Positions 17,890-26,547 of a DNA stretch of 64,000 nucleotides are shown in pieces (position 1 is the first letter of the stretch; every line of letters starts with the position of its first letter). The position numbers and the translations under genes were made by a program. The notes under the pieces are model-generated. The model worked only from the letters and a program-made list of their open reading frames with translations. It did not search any database and was not told where the DNA came from. This DNA comes from a bacterium D16-76. Lineage in GTDB: Bacteria > Bacillota > Clostridia > Oscillospirales > Acutalibacteraceae. Location of the stretch: assembly GCA_009917445.1 (NCBI GenBank), contig QZEE01000018.1, positions 18,597 through 82,596 of the forward strand, given 5' to 3'.

Positions 17890-17907
17890 CCCCGCAGCCC
17901 TCTAGTA

Positions 17908-18009
17908 GTTTTAGGGTCAACCCCTTTTTCAAAAGGGTTTGTGGGGTTTGGGGGTGAGCGTCTGCCAGGGGCAGACAAGCTGCGAACCGACCGAGCCGGC
18001 AGGCGAGAC
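17908..18009 (+). repeat. Dispersed repeat, copy 3 (composite)
   Basis: Starts with GTTTTAGGGTCAACCCC and an imperfect hairpin (CAACCCCTTTT/AAAAGGGTTTG), continues GGGGTTTGGGGGTGAGC, a different inner hairpin GTCTGCC-AGG-GGCAGAC, then AACCGACCGAGCCGGCAGGC to 18009. The first part recurs at 35.31 kb, and the GGGTGAGCGTCTGCC part recurs in reverse at 57.95 kb. Confidence 0.75.
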
Positions 18010-18111
18010 AGCCCCAAGGTCTCCGCCAAAGGCCATGCATAACCTTACCAGGCTTGCTATATTATATTTTAAAGAAAAGATTACAAACAAGGGAAAATGG
18101 AGGTAAGCACC

Positions 18112-18783
18112 ATGAAACCGATGGTATTGGGAAACCTTTCCTATGGCCTGTACGCCCTTGGCGTGCAGGACGGCACCCGCACAAACGCCTGCATCGTCAG
18201 CTCCCTCATGCAGATCACCAAAGCCACCCCGTCCGCCGCGCCCCTGGTGGCCCTCAGCCTCAACCAAGACAGCTTCAGCTGCCAGTGCGTAGAAGCCACC
18301 GGCGTTTTCAGCATCTCGGTCCTAAGCCAGGCCACCCCCGCCGCCGTCATCGGGGCCCTGGGCTACCTGTCCGGCCGGGGCACCGATAAGCTGGAAAACA
18401 TCCGCCACCGGGTCCTCCACGAAGGCGTGCCCGTCATCAAAGAAAACACCTGCTGCTGGTTCCTGTGCCGGGTCAAAGACATGATCCCCGCCGGCGGCCA
18501 AAAGCTCTTCATCGCCGAAATCATCGCCGGCAGCGACGAAGCCGAAGGCACCCCCATGACCTACGACTACTACCTGAAAGAGCTGGGCGGCACCGCCCCC
18601 AAAAAAGCCCCCGGCTACCTGCCCCCGGCCCAGTGGCAAGACCGCAAAAGCGGCGAGGGCTTCATCTGCTCGGTGTGCGGCTACGTCTACAACGACCCCA
18701 ATTTCGGCTTCGAAGAGCTCCCCGGCGACTGGACCTGCCCCATCTGCAGCATGCCGAAAAAGGCTTTCGTGCGGAAAAAATGA
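18112..18783 (+). CDS. Flavin reductase-rubredoxin fusion (high-molecular-weight rubredoxin)
   Basis: Predicted cytoplasmic redox protein of O2/ROS defence that passes electrons from a flavin site to rubredoxin partners such as flavodiiron proteins. The start at 18112 follows GGAGGTAAG. The 223-residue protein has an N-terminal flavin reductase-like FMN-binding domain (about 5-160, [22 protein letters not shown]-like ISVLSQATP) and a C-terminal rubredoxin domain (about 170-222) with CSVCGYVY and [11 protein letters not shown] as the two CxxC iron ligands. A helper flavodiiron protein is not encoded nearby. It is followed after 80 bases by the promoter of an unrelated surface protein. Confidence 0.9.
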   Translation: MKPMVLGNLSYGLYALGVQDGTRTNACIVSSLMQITKATPSAAPLVALSLNQDSFSCQCVEATGVFSISVLSQATPAAVIGALGYLSGRGTDKLENIRHRVLHEGVPVIKENTCCWFLCRVKDMIPAGGQKLFIAEIIAGSDEAEGTPMTYDYYLKELGGTAPKKAPGYLPPAQWQDRKSGEGFICSVCGYVYNDPNFGFEELPGDWTCPICSMPKKAFVRKK

Positions 18784-18865
18784 ATAAGCATGTGCCCAAA
18801 ACCCGGCAAAACGGCTTTTTCCCGTGGGCCCCGGCGGAAAATCTTACAAATTCCCGTCAAAAAGA

Positions 18866-18894
18866 TTGCATTTTTGTAATGATTCGTATATAAT
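18866..18894 (+). promoter_or_regulatory. Promoter of the SLH-lysozyme gene
   Basis: TTGCAT (18866-18871), 17 bases, TATAAT (18889-18894). Transcription would start near 18901, leaving a 40-base leader with CGGAGGAT before the GTG start. Confidence 0.85.
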
Positions 18895-18941
18895 GGTTGT
18901 ATCAACAACTCTTTTGCAACTATATGTATACGGAGGATAAC

Positions 18942-21569
18942 GTGAAAAACACCATAAAGAAAACCGGAAAACAGCTCCTGCTGTTGCTGCTTACCTTTCT
19001 CTTAGCCGTGCCGGCCCTGCCGGCCTCAGCGGCCGGGGGCCTGTCATCCCAGGCCTCAGCCGTCGCCTCAGCCTTAGAGGGCATGGACGCCCCCTCTTCC
19101 ATCGAGGGCGGCACGACCCCGCCCCCAACCTCTTCCGCGCCCAGCCAGCCAGAGGCCACCCCGGCCCCAACCCAGCCCCCCGAAGATGGGGGGGAGGGGG
19201 AAGAAGGCCCCCCCTCCTCCGGCGAGGAGGAGCCCGACAAGGAGCCCGGCGTAGACGCCCTGCCCCTGCTGGTGGTGGGCGGCCACGATACATACCTTTC
19301 CGGCTACGAGGGCGCTTACTTCAAGCCCGAAAACCATATGCTGCGCGGCGAGGTAGCCAGCATGATGTATAACCTCCTGGCCGCCAAGCCCCCTGTCACC
19401 CAGCCCAAGTTTACCGATGTGCCCGAGGACAGCTGGTGGTATACCGCCATCAACAGCGTGGCCGAGGCCGGGGCCTTTAACGGCAAGGGCGACGGTACCT
19501 TTGCGCCCTCTTCCAACATCACCCGCGCCGAGTTTGTCACCGCCCTTTCCAACTGCTTTGGCGTCGAGTCCGGCAGCGTCGAGTTCACCGACGTCCCCGA
19601 AAGCCACTGGGCCTACCCCTATATTGCCTCCGCCGTGAAAAAAGGCTGGATCAAAGGCTTTGGGGACGGCCGCTTCGGCCCGGACGAGCTGATCACCCGC
19701 AGCCAGGCCGTCACCATCATGAACTCCGCCCTGGGCCGCCGCGATGACGATTTCGCCAAAGACCGGGGCCAGCAGAAGTTCCACGATGTCCCCACCTCCC
19801 ATTGGGCCTACCTGGAGGTAGCCGAGGCCGCCAAGCCCGTAGGCGGCATCGTAACCCCCACCCCCACCCCGACCCCCCCGCCGGATAACAACTATCCCTT
19901 CCAAAGCGGCGACACCGTCCGCGTTACCGCCGATATCGGCTTGAACGTCCGGGAAGAGCCAAACGGCGCCATCATCGCCGCCGTGGCCGAAGGCGCGCTC
20001 CTTTCGGTGCTCAGCACCGCCAAGTGGCCCTGGGTCCAGGTGCGCCTGAGCACCGGCCGTACCGGCTATGTCCATTCCGATTACGTGGAGAAGTACACCG
20101 GCAACGGCGGCAACGGTGACGGGCCCGTAACCGGCTCCGGCGCCAAGCTTTCCACCGGCTCGGTGGCCCTGCACCAGTACCAGTCCTTCCGCCTGGATGC
20201 CTCCGTCACCTCCGGCATGGACGCCATGGTCTGGACCAGCAGCAACCCCGACGTAGCCGAGGTAAGCTACACCGTCCCCTATAACGGTACCGAGCAGGGG
20301 GCCATGGTCTACGGCAAAAACCCCGGCACCACCACCCTCACCTTTTCCGACCGTGCCGGCACCACCACGGTTTCCTGCACCGTCACTGTCTCCGGCCCCG
20401 AGGCCGTCCGCTACGCCTATTCCGACGGCATCTCCGTAGGCGCGGGCGTCAACTTTAACCTCATCGCCGTTACAGACCCCAGCCGTACCGCCGCCCGTTT
20501 TGATATCGTCAGCGGCCCGGCCCAGGGCTCCTATACCGCCACGGAATACACCACCAGTACCTCAACCTCCAAGCAGGGCCTGCCGGACAACACCGTGCGC
20601 GTCTTCCGGGCCAACGTGGCCTTCAGCGCCGCCGGCGACTACACCCTGCGGGCCTATTCCGCCGATGCCTCCGGCAGCTATTCCACGGATTACAAGGAGT
20701 TCACCCTGCGCGTCACCAACGTAGCCAGCGCCACCACCGTTTCCGGCGATACCCGCCGGGCCAGCGCCGGCTGCATCCAGATGATCGCGGGCTTCGAGGG
20801 CTTTGTCTCCGAAATCGAGGACGACTTTGCCACGGCCAAAAACCCCACCGTGGGCCACGGCTACGTGGTGCCGGTGAACCACACCTTCTACAACAACCTG
20901 ACCAAAGAAGAAGCCTTTGGCATGCTCATCGATACCGTAGACAATAAAGGCTTCGCCACCGCCGTGGAGAACTACCGCAAGAAGTACGGCATGCGCATGA
21001 GCCAGGCCCAGTTTGACGCCCTGGTAAGCTTCACCTACAACCTGGGCCCCGCCCACTTGAACCCCGATAAAAACTATACCTTTGCCGCCCTTATGAACGC
21101 TGTCGTGCCCCCGGTAGACATCGCCACCAATGGCTGCACCGGCTACCTGAACGTAGGCGAGGCCTTTATCTACGCCGCGTCCGACATCTACAGCGAGCGC
21201 TACACCACCGTGCCCAACGGCGCTACCGTCACCGTTACCGGCACCAACCGTATTTCCAGCGAGTCCAAGCAAGAGATGTGGTATAAGGTAAGCTATAACG
21301 GCACCACCGGCTGGATGCCCGCGGGCTACGTCCGCCTGAATATCCGCAACCCCATCTACGACTTGAACTACGTAGATTCCACGGTCTTTGCCTACAACTT
21401 CCTCCAGTGGCACACCGCCAGCGGCACCCACTACGTGGGGCTCCTGCGCCGCCGCATGGCCGAGCTGAAGGTCTTCTTCTTCGGCAACTACGCCGAGGCC
21501 AGCAGCTCCCACCCCAACTACAAGAAAAACACCTACGGCTTCATCTTCCCCACCTGCTGCACCAGCTGA
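18942..21569 (+). CDS. Secreted SLH-domain protein with SH3, Ig-like and GH24-type lysozyme domains
   Basis: Surface-anchored cell-wall protein, probably a peptidoglycan hydrolase. The GTG at 18942 follows CGGAGGAT and opens a signal peptide (lysines, then LLLLLLTFLLAVPALPASAA). Of 875 residues: a Pro/Glu-rich linker (about 45-105), three SLH repeats (about 110-300, FTDVPEDSWWYTAINSVAEAG, FTDVPESHWAYPYIASAVKKG, FHDVPTSHWAYLEVAEAAK), a PTPTPTPPP linker, a bacterial SH3 domain (about 330-390), an Ig-like domain (about 410-490), a GH24-like lysozyme domain (about 620-740, catalytic Glu in AGFEGF, NPTVGHGY) and a second SH3-like region near the C-terminus. It is monocistronic. SLH plus lysozyme on one chain is unusual but the domains are clear. 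Confidence 0.88.
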   Translation: MKNTIKKTGKQLLLLLLTFLLAVPALPASAAGGLSSQASAVASALEGMDAPSSIEGGTTPPPTSSAPSQPEATPAPTQPPEDGGEGEEGPPSSGEEEPDKEPGVDALPLLVVGGHDTYLSGYEGAYFKPENHMLRGEVASMMYNLLAAKPPVTQPKFTDVPEDSWWYTAINSVAEAGAFNGKGDGTFAPSSNITRAEFVTALSNCFGVESGSVEFTDVPESHWAYPYIASAVKKGWIKGFGDGRFGPDELITRSQAVTIMNSALGRRDDDFAKDRGQQKFHDVPTSHWAYLEVAEAAKPVGGIVTPTPTPTPPPDNNYPFQSGDTVRVTADIGLNVREEPNGAIIAAVAEGALLSVLSTAKWPWVQVRLSTGRTGYVHSDYVEKYTGNGGNGDGPVTGSGAKLSTGSVALHQYQSFRLDASVTSGMDAMVWTSSNPDVAEVSYTVPYNGTEQGAMVYGKNPGTTTLTFSDRAGTTTVSCTVTVSGPEAVRYAYSDGISVGAGVNFNLIAVTDPSRTAARFDIVSGPAQGSYTATEYTTSTSTSKQGLPDNTVRVFRANVAFSAAGDYTLRAYSADASGSYSTDYKEFTLRVTNVASATTVSGDTRRASAGCIQMIAGFEGFVSEIEDDFATAKNPTVGHGYVVPVNHTFYNNLTKEEAFGMLIDTVDNKGFATAVENYRKKYGMRMSQAQFDALVSFTYNLGPAHLNPDKNYTFAALMNAVVPPVDIATNGCTGYLNVGEAFIYAASDIYSERYTTVPNGATVTVTGTNRISSESKQEMWYKVSYNGTTGWMPAGYVRLNIRNPIYDLNYVDSTVFAYNFLQWHTASGTHYVGLLRRRMAELKVFFFGNYAEASSSHPNYKKNTYGFIFPTCCTS

Positions 21570-21609
21570 AGCCCAGGCCCCCGGCCCGCAAGGCCAGGGG
21601 CCTTCCCAT

Positions 21610-21638
21610 TTGCATTTTCCCGCCCCAAGGGGTATAAT
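21610..21638 (+). promoter_or_regulatory. Promoter of the HAD-rarA-IMPase group
   Basis: TTGCAT (21610-21615), 17 bases, TATAAT (21633-21638). AAAGGAGG lies just before the HAD start. Confidence 0.85.
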
Positions 21639-21672
21639 GTAGGTAAATCTCCCAACCCAAAGGAGGCCCCCC

Positions 21673-22362
21673 ATGCTGCAAGCCATCCTCTTCGACATCT
21701 ACGGCACCCTGCTGGACACCGGCACCGGCTCCGTAGACGCCTGCACCAAGATCCTGCGCCAAAACGGCCAGCCCCCCATAGCCCCGGCTGGCTTTTACGC
21801 CCGCTGGAAGCAGCTCCACCGCCAGCACATGGACGAAAGCCCCTTCCGCACCGAAGAAGCCATCTACCATGCGGACCTGCGCGCCCTATACCAAGAGTAC
21901 CATCTCCCCGGCGACCCGGCGGAAGACGTGAAAATCATGCTGGCCACCCTGGGTACCCGCCGCCCCTACCCCGAAGCCAAGCAGGCCTTACCTGCCCTGC
22001 AAGGCAAAGCCATCCTCTGCGCCGCCTCCATTACCGATAACGCCCCCCTGTCCCAAGACCTGTCCCGGGCCGGCATCCACTTTGCCAAAACCTTCACCTC
22101 CGAAAGCCTCCGCTGCTATAAGCCCGACCCCCGGTTCTACACCGCCATCCTCTCCGCCCTGGGCATCCGCCCCCAAGAAGCCCTCTTTGTGGGCGATTCC
22201 CTCCTAAACGACGTCACCGGCCCCCAGGCCGCGGGCATCCCGGCCTGCTGGGTAAACCGCCACGGCCGCACCCCTGGGAAGGCCCGCCCCGCCTACACCG
22301 TCGCCAGCCTCGCCGGCCTCCTGCCCCTTGTAGACGCCCTGCGGAAAGGGGCCCGCCCATGA
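21673..22362 (+). CDS. HAD-superfamily hydrolase
   Basis: A 229-residue phosphatase or dehalogenase-like enzyme. Motif I is FDIYGTLLDT (nucleophile Asp8), with Tyr in place of the second Asp, as in haloacid dehalogenase-type members; motif II Ser is in CAASITDN (about 115), motif III Lys in YKPDPRFY (about 155) and motif IV in LFVGDSLLNDVTG (about 175). The substrate is unknown. AAAGGAGG precedes the start, and its stop overlaps the start of rarA (ATGA), so it is co-translated with it. The functional link to RarA is not clear. Confidence 0.88.
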   Translation: MLQAILFDIYGTLLDTGTGSVDACTKILRQNGQPPIAPAGFYARWKQLHRQHMDESPFRTEEAIYHADLRALYQEYHLPGDPAEDVKIMLATLGTRRPYPEAKQALPALQGKAILCAASITDNAPLSQDLSRAGIHFAKTFTSESLRCYKPDPRFYTAILSALGIRPQEALFVGDSLLNDVTGPQAAGIPACWVNRHGRTPGKARPAYTVASLAGLLPLVDALRKGARP

Positions 22363-23699
22363 CCCAGCAGACCTTTTTCCAGCCCAGCCCCCAAGACACC
22401 CCCCTGGCCACCCGCATGCGCCCCCAGTCCCTTTCCCAGTTCAGCGGCCAGCAGCACCTTTTGGGCCCGGGCAAAATCCTGCGCCGTCTCATCGAAGAAG
22501 ACCGCGCCGCCTCCATGATCTTCTGGGGTCCCCCCGGCGTAGGCAAAACCACCCTGGCCCGCATCATTGCCGGCCGCACCCAGTCCCATTTTGTCAATTT
22601 CAGCGCCGTCACCAGCGGCATTAAAGAGATCAAGGAGGTCATGGCCGGCGCCGAGCGCAGCCGCCTTTTAGGCGAGCGCACCCTCCTTTTTGTGGATGAG
22701 ATCCACCGCTTCAACAAAGCCCAGCAAGACGCCTTCCTGCCCTTTGTGGAGCGTGGCAGCATCGTCCTCATCGGCGCCACCACCGAAAACCCCTCCTTCG
22801 AGGTCAACGCCGCCCTCCTGTCCCGGTGCCGGGTGTTCGTGCTGCAGGCCCTTTCCACCCAGGACCTGGCCGCCCTCCTGCGCCGTGCCCTTACCGACCC
22901 CCGGGGCTTTGGCGGCCAGCCCATCGAAATCTCCGAGGACATGCTCACCCTCCTGGCCAACTTTGCCAACGGCGACGCCCGCACCGCCCTGAACACCCTG
23001 GAAATGGTCGTCCTCAACGCCCCCAGCGACTCCGGCCGCACCACCGTCACCCCGGATATCCTGGAACAGTGCATCAACCGCAAATCCCTGCTCTACGACA
23101 AAAACGGCGAAGAGCACTACAACCTGATCTCCGCCCTGCACAAATCCATGCGCAATTCCGACCCCGACGCCGCCGTCTACTGGCTGGCCCGCATGCTGGA
23201 AGCCGGCGAGGACCCCCTCTACGTAGCCCGCCGCCTCATCCGCTTTGCCAGCGAGGACGTAGGCCTGGCAGACCCCCGGGCCCTGGAGCTGTGCACCGCC
23301 GCCTACCAGGCCAGCCACTTCATCGGCATGCCCGAGTGCACCGTAAACCTGACCCAAGCCGTGGTGTACCTGTCCGTGGCCCCCAAGTCCAATTCCCTCT
23401 ACAAAGCTTACGAGGCCGCCAAAAAAGACGCCCAGAAAATGCTGGCCGAGCCCGTACCCTTAGCCATCCGCAACGCCCCCACCCAGCTCATGAAGGACCT
23501 CCACTACGGCCAGGGCTACCAGTATGCCCACGACACCGAAGAAAAGCTCACCAGCATGCCCTGCCTGCCCGATTCGCTCCTGGACAGGCAGTATTACACC
23601 CCCACCACCCAGGGCCTGGAAAGCCGCGTAAAAGACCGCCTGGAAAAAATCAAAGCCTGGAAAGCCGGGCACCCCCTGCCCCCAAAAGAAGAAACCTAA
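22359..23699 (+). CDS. rarA: Replication-associated recombination protein A (paralogue 2)
   Basis: AAA+ ATPase acting at blocked replication forks. The 446-residue product is full length: MRPQSLSQFSGQQHLLGPGK entry, Walker A GPPGVGKTT (about 55), Walker B LFVDEIHRFNKAQQD (about 108), GATTENPSFEVN, and the C-terminal tetramerisation region (FASEDVGLADP, APKSNSLY, YAHD). This is the canonical member of the two RarA-type genes in the window (the other is at 16624). It overlaps the HAD gene by four bases and is followed by an IMPase-family gene after 54 bases. Confidence 0.94.
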   Translation: MTQQTFFQPSPQDTPLATRMRPQSLSQFSGQQHLLGPGKILRRLIEEDRAASMIFWGPPGVGKTTLARIIAGRTQSHFVNFSAVTSGIKEIKEVMAGAERSRLLGERTLLFVDEIHRFNKAQQDAFLPFVERGSIVLIGATTENPSFEVNAALLSRCRVFVLQALSTQDLAALLRRALTDPRGFGGQPIEISEDMLTLLANFANGDARTALNTLEMVVLNAPSDSGRTTVTPDILEQCINRKSLLYDKNGEEHYNLISALHKSMRNSDPDAAVYWLARMLEAGEDPLYVARRLIRFASEDVGLADPRALELCTAAYQASHFIGMPECTVNLTQAVVYLSVAPKSNSLYKAYEAAKKDAQKMLAEPVPLAIRNAPTQLMKDLHYGQGYQYAHDTEEKLTSMPCLPDSLLDRQYYTPTTQGLESRVKDRLEKIKAWKAGHPLPPKEET

Positions 23700-23753
23700 C
23701 CGAAAAACAAAAAGAAAGGAAGGGTACCGGGCCCCAAAACAGCCCCATACCCT

Positions 23754-24554
23754 ATGGCGACTAACATGGAACAACTGCAAGCACTCCTGCCCCAAGCCGA
23801 GGCCATCGTCCGACAGGCCGGCGCCCTGGTCAACAGCCTAAAGCACCCCCAGGTCTACACCAAAGAAGGTCACGCCAATTTCGTCACCGAAGCCGACCTG
23901 TCCTCCCAAAAATTCCTCCTGGAAAACCTCGCCCCCCTGCTGCCAGAAGCCCACTTTTTTGCCGAGGAGCAAAAAGAAAACCACCTGGTCCCGGGCTTTA
24001 ACTGGGTCATCGACCCCATCGACGGCACCACCAACTTCATGCGCGGCTACCGCCCCTGCGCCATCTCCGTAGGCCTTGTAAAAGACGGCGCCGCCGTCCT
24101 GGGCCTTGTGTACGACGTCTGGGCCCAAGAGCTCTTCACCGCCATAAAAGGCGGGGGCGCCTTCTGCAACGGCCAGCCCATCCGCGCCTCCCAGGCCCCC
24201 CTGGAAAACGCCCTCATCTCCTTTGGCACCTCCCCCTATTACCGGGACCGTGCCCAGGCCACCTTTGCCGCCGTAAAAGATGTGTTCCTCCATTGCGGCG
24301 ACGTGCGCCGTTCCGGCTCCGCGGCCCTGGACCTGTGCTACGTAGCCGCCGGCCGCTGCGACGGCTTCTTCGAATCCATCCTGTCCCCCTGGGATTTCTG
24401 CGCCGCCTCCCTCATCCTGCAGGAAGCCGGCGCGCAAATCAGCACCCTAAAAGGCCCCCTGCGCTGCGACAAAGCCACCGCCGTCCTGGCCGGCAGCCCC
24501 GCCGTCTTCCAGGCCCTTTGCGATTTAGTCCGCCCCCACTTTGCCGGCCTCTGA
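23754..24554 (+). CDS. Inositol monophosphatase family protein
   Basis: A Li+-sensitive, Mg2+-dependent sugar phosphatase family member; possible substrates include inositol phosphate, fructose-1,6-bisphosphate and PAP. In 266 residues the metal-binding motifs are visible: AEEQKEN (about 65), WVIDPIDGTTNFMRGY (about 83-98) and the late SPWDFCAASLILQEAGA (about 210). AAAGGAAGG lies 35 bases before the first ATG, so the start is not well supported; the ATG at 23766 is an alternative. It probably ends the HAD-rarA transcript, since metK has its own promoter. Confidence 0.9.
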   Translation: MATNMEQLQALLPQAEAIVRQAGALVNSLKHPQVYTKEGHANFVTEADLSSQKFLLENLAPLLPEAHFFAEEQKENHLVPGFNWVIDPIDGTTNFMRGYRPCAISVGLVKDGAAVLGLVYDVWAQELFTAIKGGGAFCNGQPIRASQAPLENALISFGTSPYYRDRAQATFAAVKDVFLHCGDVRRSGSAALDLCYVAAGRCDGFFESILSPWDFCAASLILQEAGAQISTLKGPLRCDKATAVLAGSPAVFQALCDLVRPHFAGL

Positions 24555-24581
24555 GTTTTTTACAAAATCCGCCCCCGTCCA

Positions 24582-24610
24582 TTGACAACCCGCAAAGCCG
24601 GTGTTATAAT
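24582..24610 (+). promoter_or_regulatory. metK promoter
   Basis: Perfect consensus: TTGACA (24582-24587), 17 bases, TATAAT (24605-24610). Start of transcription near 24617, just before the SAM riboswitch. Confidence 0.92.
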
Positions 24611-24630
24611 AAACACAAAGCTGAATAAAT

Positions 24631-24730
24631 CCTTATCAAGAGAGGCGGAGGGACAGGCCCTGTGATGCCCGGCAACCTGTGGCGCAAGCTGCAAGGTGCC
24701 AATTCCTGCGGTGAAAACCGAAAGATGAGG
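24631..24730 (+). promoter_or_regulatory. SAM-I (S-box) riboswitch
   Basis: Binds S-adenosylmethionine and ends transcription early when it is plentiful. P1 is CCTTATC (24631-24637) pairing with GATGAGG (24724-24730). The conserved core is visible as AAGAGAGGCGGAGGGA, then GATGCCCGGCAACC, AAGGTGCCAATTCC and GAAAGATGAGG. It is followed by a terminator hairpin and metK, a classic SAM-I target. Confidence 0.96.
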
Positions 24731-24734
24731 CGGT

Positions 24735-24770
24735 AAAAAGGGCCCTCGTTTTTCGTGGGGCCCTTTTCTT
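24735..24770 (+). terminator. Riboswitch-controlled terminator
   Basis: AAAAGGGCCC pairs with GGGCCCTTTT across a short loop, followed by CTT. It is the expression platform of the SAM-I riboswitch, 50 bases before metK. Confidence 0.85.
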
Positions 24771-24818
24771 GATTCGAGGTTTAGTAAGCTTGCCAATTTA
24801 CCCGAAAGGATGATCCAA

Positions 24819-25994
24819 ATGAAGCTCTTTACTTCCGAATCCGTAACCGAAGGCCATCCCGACAAGGTCTGCGACCAAATCTCCGACGCCGTTCTGGATG
24901 CCATCATGGAGAAGGACCCCGAGGCCCACGTAGCCTGCGAGACCACCGCCACCACCGGCGTCATCCACGTCATGGGCGAAATCGCCACCAACTGCTACGT
25001 GGATATCCCCAGTGTCGTGCGGGAGGTAGTCAAGGAGATCGGCTACGACGACCCTGCCTGCGGCTTTGACGGCAACACCTGCGGCGTCATGACCTCCATT
25101 GACGCCCAGTCCCCAGACATTGCCATGGGCGTCAACGAATCCCTGGAAGCCAAAAACGGCGAAACCGACGAAAACAGCCTCATCGGCGCCGGCGACCAGG
25201 GCATGATGTTTGGCTACGCCTGCGACGAAACCCCCGAGTATATGCCCCTGGCCATCTCCATCTCCCACAAGCTGGCCAAGCAGCTTGCCGCCGTGCGCAA
25301 AGACGGCACCCTGAAGTACCTGCGCCCCGACGGCAAGACCCAGGTCACTGTAGAGTACGACGGCGACACCGTCAAGCGCATCGACGCAATCGTCATCTCC
25401 ACCCAGCACGACGAAGCCGTAAAGCTGGAAAAGCTGAAAAAAGACATGATCAAATACGTCATCAAGCCCGTAGTGCCCGCCGGCCTGGTAGACCAGCAGA
25501 CCCGCATCTACATCAACCCCACCGGCCGCTTCGTCATCGGCGGCCCTGTAGGGGACAGCGGCCTCACCGGCCGCAAGATCATTGTAGACACCTACGGCGG
25601 CTACGGCCGCCACGGCGGCGGGGCCTTCTCCGGCAAAGACCCCACCAAGGTAGACCGCTCCGCGGCCTACGCCGCCCGCTGGGTGGCCAAGAACATCGTG
25701 GCCGCGGGCCTTGCCAAAAAGTGCGAGGTAGAGCTTGCCTACGCCATCGGCGTAGCCCGCCCCGTGTCCATCATGGTAGATACCTTCGGCACCGGCACCG
25801 TCAGCGACGAAGCCCTGGGCGAAGCCGTGCGCAAGGTCTTTGACCTTCGCCCTACCGCCATTATCAAAGAGCTGGACCTGCGCCGCCCCATCTACCGCCG
25901 CCTGGCCGCCTACGGCCACATGGGCCGCGAAGACCTGGCCGTAGCCTGGGAGCGCACCGACCGCATCGACGCCCTCCTGGAAGCCGTCAAATAA
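24819..25994 (+). CDS. metK: S-adenosylmethionine synthetase
   Basis: Makes SAM from methionine and ATP. The start at 24819 is chosen because GAAAGGA is well spaced from it; an in-frame ATG nine bases upstream touches that site. The 391-residue protein begins [20 protein letters not shown] and contains the [12 protein letters not shown] hexapeptide region (about 117) and the P-loop-like [19 protein letters not shown] (about 265). It is controlled by the SAM-I riboswitch, a product-feedback loop. A small P-loop gene begins directly after its stop codon. Confidence 0.97.
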   Translation: MKLFTSESVTEGHPDKVCDQISDAVLDAIMEKDPEAHVACETTATTGVIHVMGEIATNCYVDIPSVVREVVKEIGYDDPACGFDGNTCGVMTSIDAQSPDIAMGVNESLEAKNGETDENSLIGAGDQGMMFGYACDETPEYMPLAISISHKLAKQLAAVRKDGTLKYLRPDGKTQVTVEYDGDTVKRIDAIVISTQHDEAVKLEKLKKDMIKYVIKPVVPAGLVDQQTRIYINPTGRFVIGGPVGDSGLTGRKIIVDTYGGYGRHGGGAFSGKDPTKVDRSAAYAARWVAKNIVAAGLAKKCEVELAYAIGVARPVSIMVDTFGTGTVSDEALGEAVRKVFDLRPTAIIKELDLRRPIYRRLAAYGHMGREDLAVAWERTDRIDALLEAVK

Positions 25995-26507
25995 ATGGTG
26001 GTGCTGATAGCCGGGGCCTCCCACAGCGGCAAGACCCTGCTGGCCCAGCGGCTGGTAGAAAAGACCCACTATCCCTGCCTATCCCTGGACCTCTTGAAAA
26101 TGGGCCTTATCCGCAGCGGCCAAACCACCCTCACCCCCCAGGACGACGAAGCCCTAACCGCCTGCCTGTGGCCCATTGCCCGGGAAATGGTGAAGACCGC
26201 CCTGGAAAACCGCCAAAACCTGATTGTAGAGGGCTGCTACATCCCCTTCACCTGGCAGGACAGCTTCCCGCCCCCCTACCGGCAGGGGATACGCTGGCGC
26301 TGCCTGGTTCTCAGCGCGGCCTTCATCCGGCAAAACTTCGCCGCCATGCAGGCCCACGCCAGCGACATCGAGCACCGCCAGGAAGACAGCGGCTTCACTA
26401 TGGGGCAGGCCCTAAAAGACAACGCCGCCTGGCTCGCCGGCTGCCAGGCCCACAACCTGCCCTACACCCTAATCGACGGCGCCTACCAAGTGCCGCTGGG
26501 CCTATAA
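25995..26507 (+). CDS. P-loop kinase-like protein of unknown function
   Basis: A 170-residue protein with a Walker A motif GASHSGKTLLAQRL at residues 6-19 and a kinase-like layout (LDLLKMGLIRSG, LIVEGCYIPF, IEHRQEDSG), resembling small-molecule kinases or zeta-toxin-like P-loop proteins. No specific function is recognised. Its ATG directly abuts the metK stop codon (no spacer), so it depends on metK translation and on SAM riboswitch control. A strong bidirectional terminator follows. Confidence 0.75.
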   Translation: MVVLIAGASHSGKTLLAQRLVEKTHYPCLSLDLLKMGLIRSGQTTLTPQDDEALTACLWPIAREMVKTALENRQNLIVEGCYIPFTWQDSFPPPYRQGIRWRCLVLSAAFIRQNFAAMQAHASDIEHRQEDSGFTMGQALKDNAAWLAGCQAHNLPYTLIDGAYQVPLGL

Positions 26508-26513
26508 CCAAAC

Positions 26514-26541
26514 AAAAGGGACGCCTCCAGGCGTCCCTTTT
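26514..26541. terminator. Bidirectional terminator between convergent genes
   Basis: AAAAGGGACGCC (26514-26525), loop TCCA, GGCGTCCCTTTT (26530-26541): a perfect 12-bp stem with A and T runs at the ends, able to stop transcription from both sides. Confidence 0.92.
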
Positions 26542-26547
26542 CCTGTC

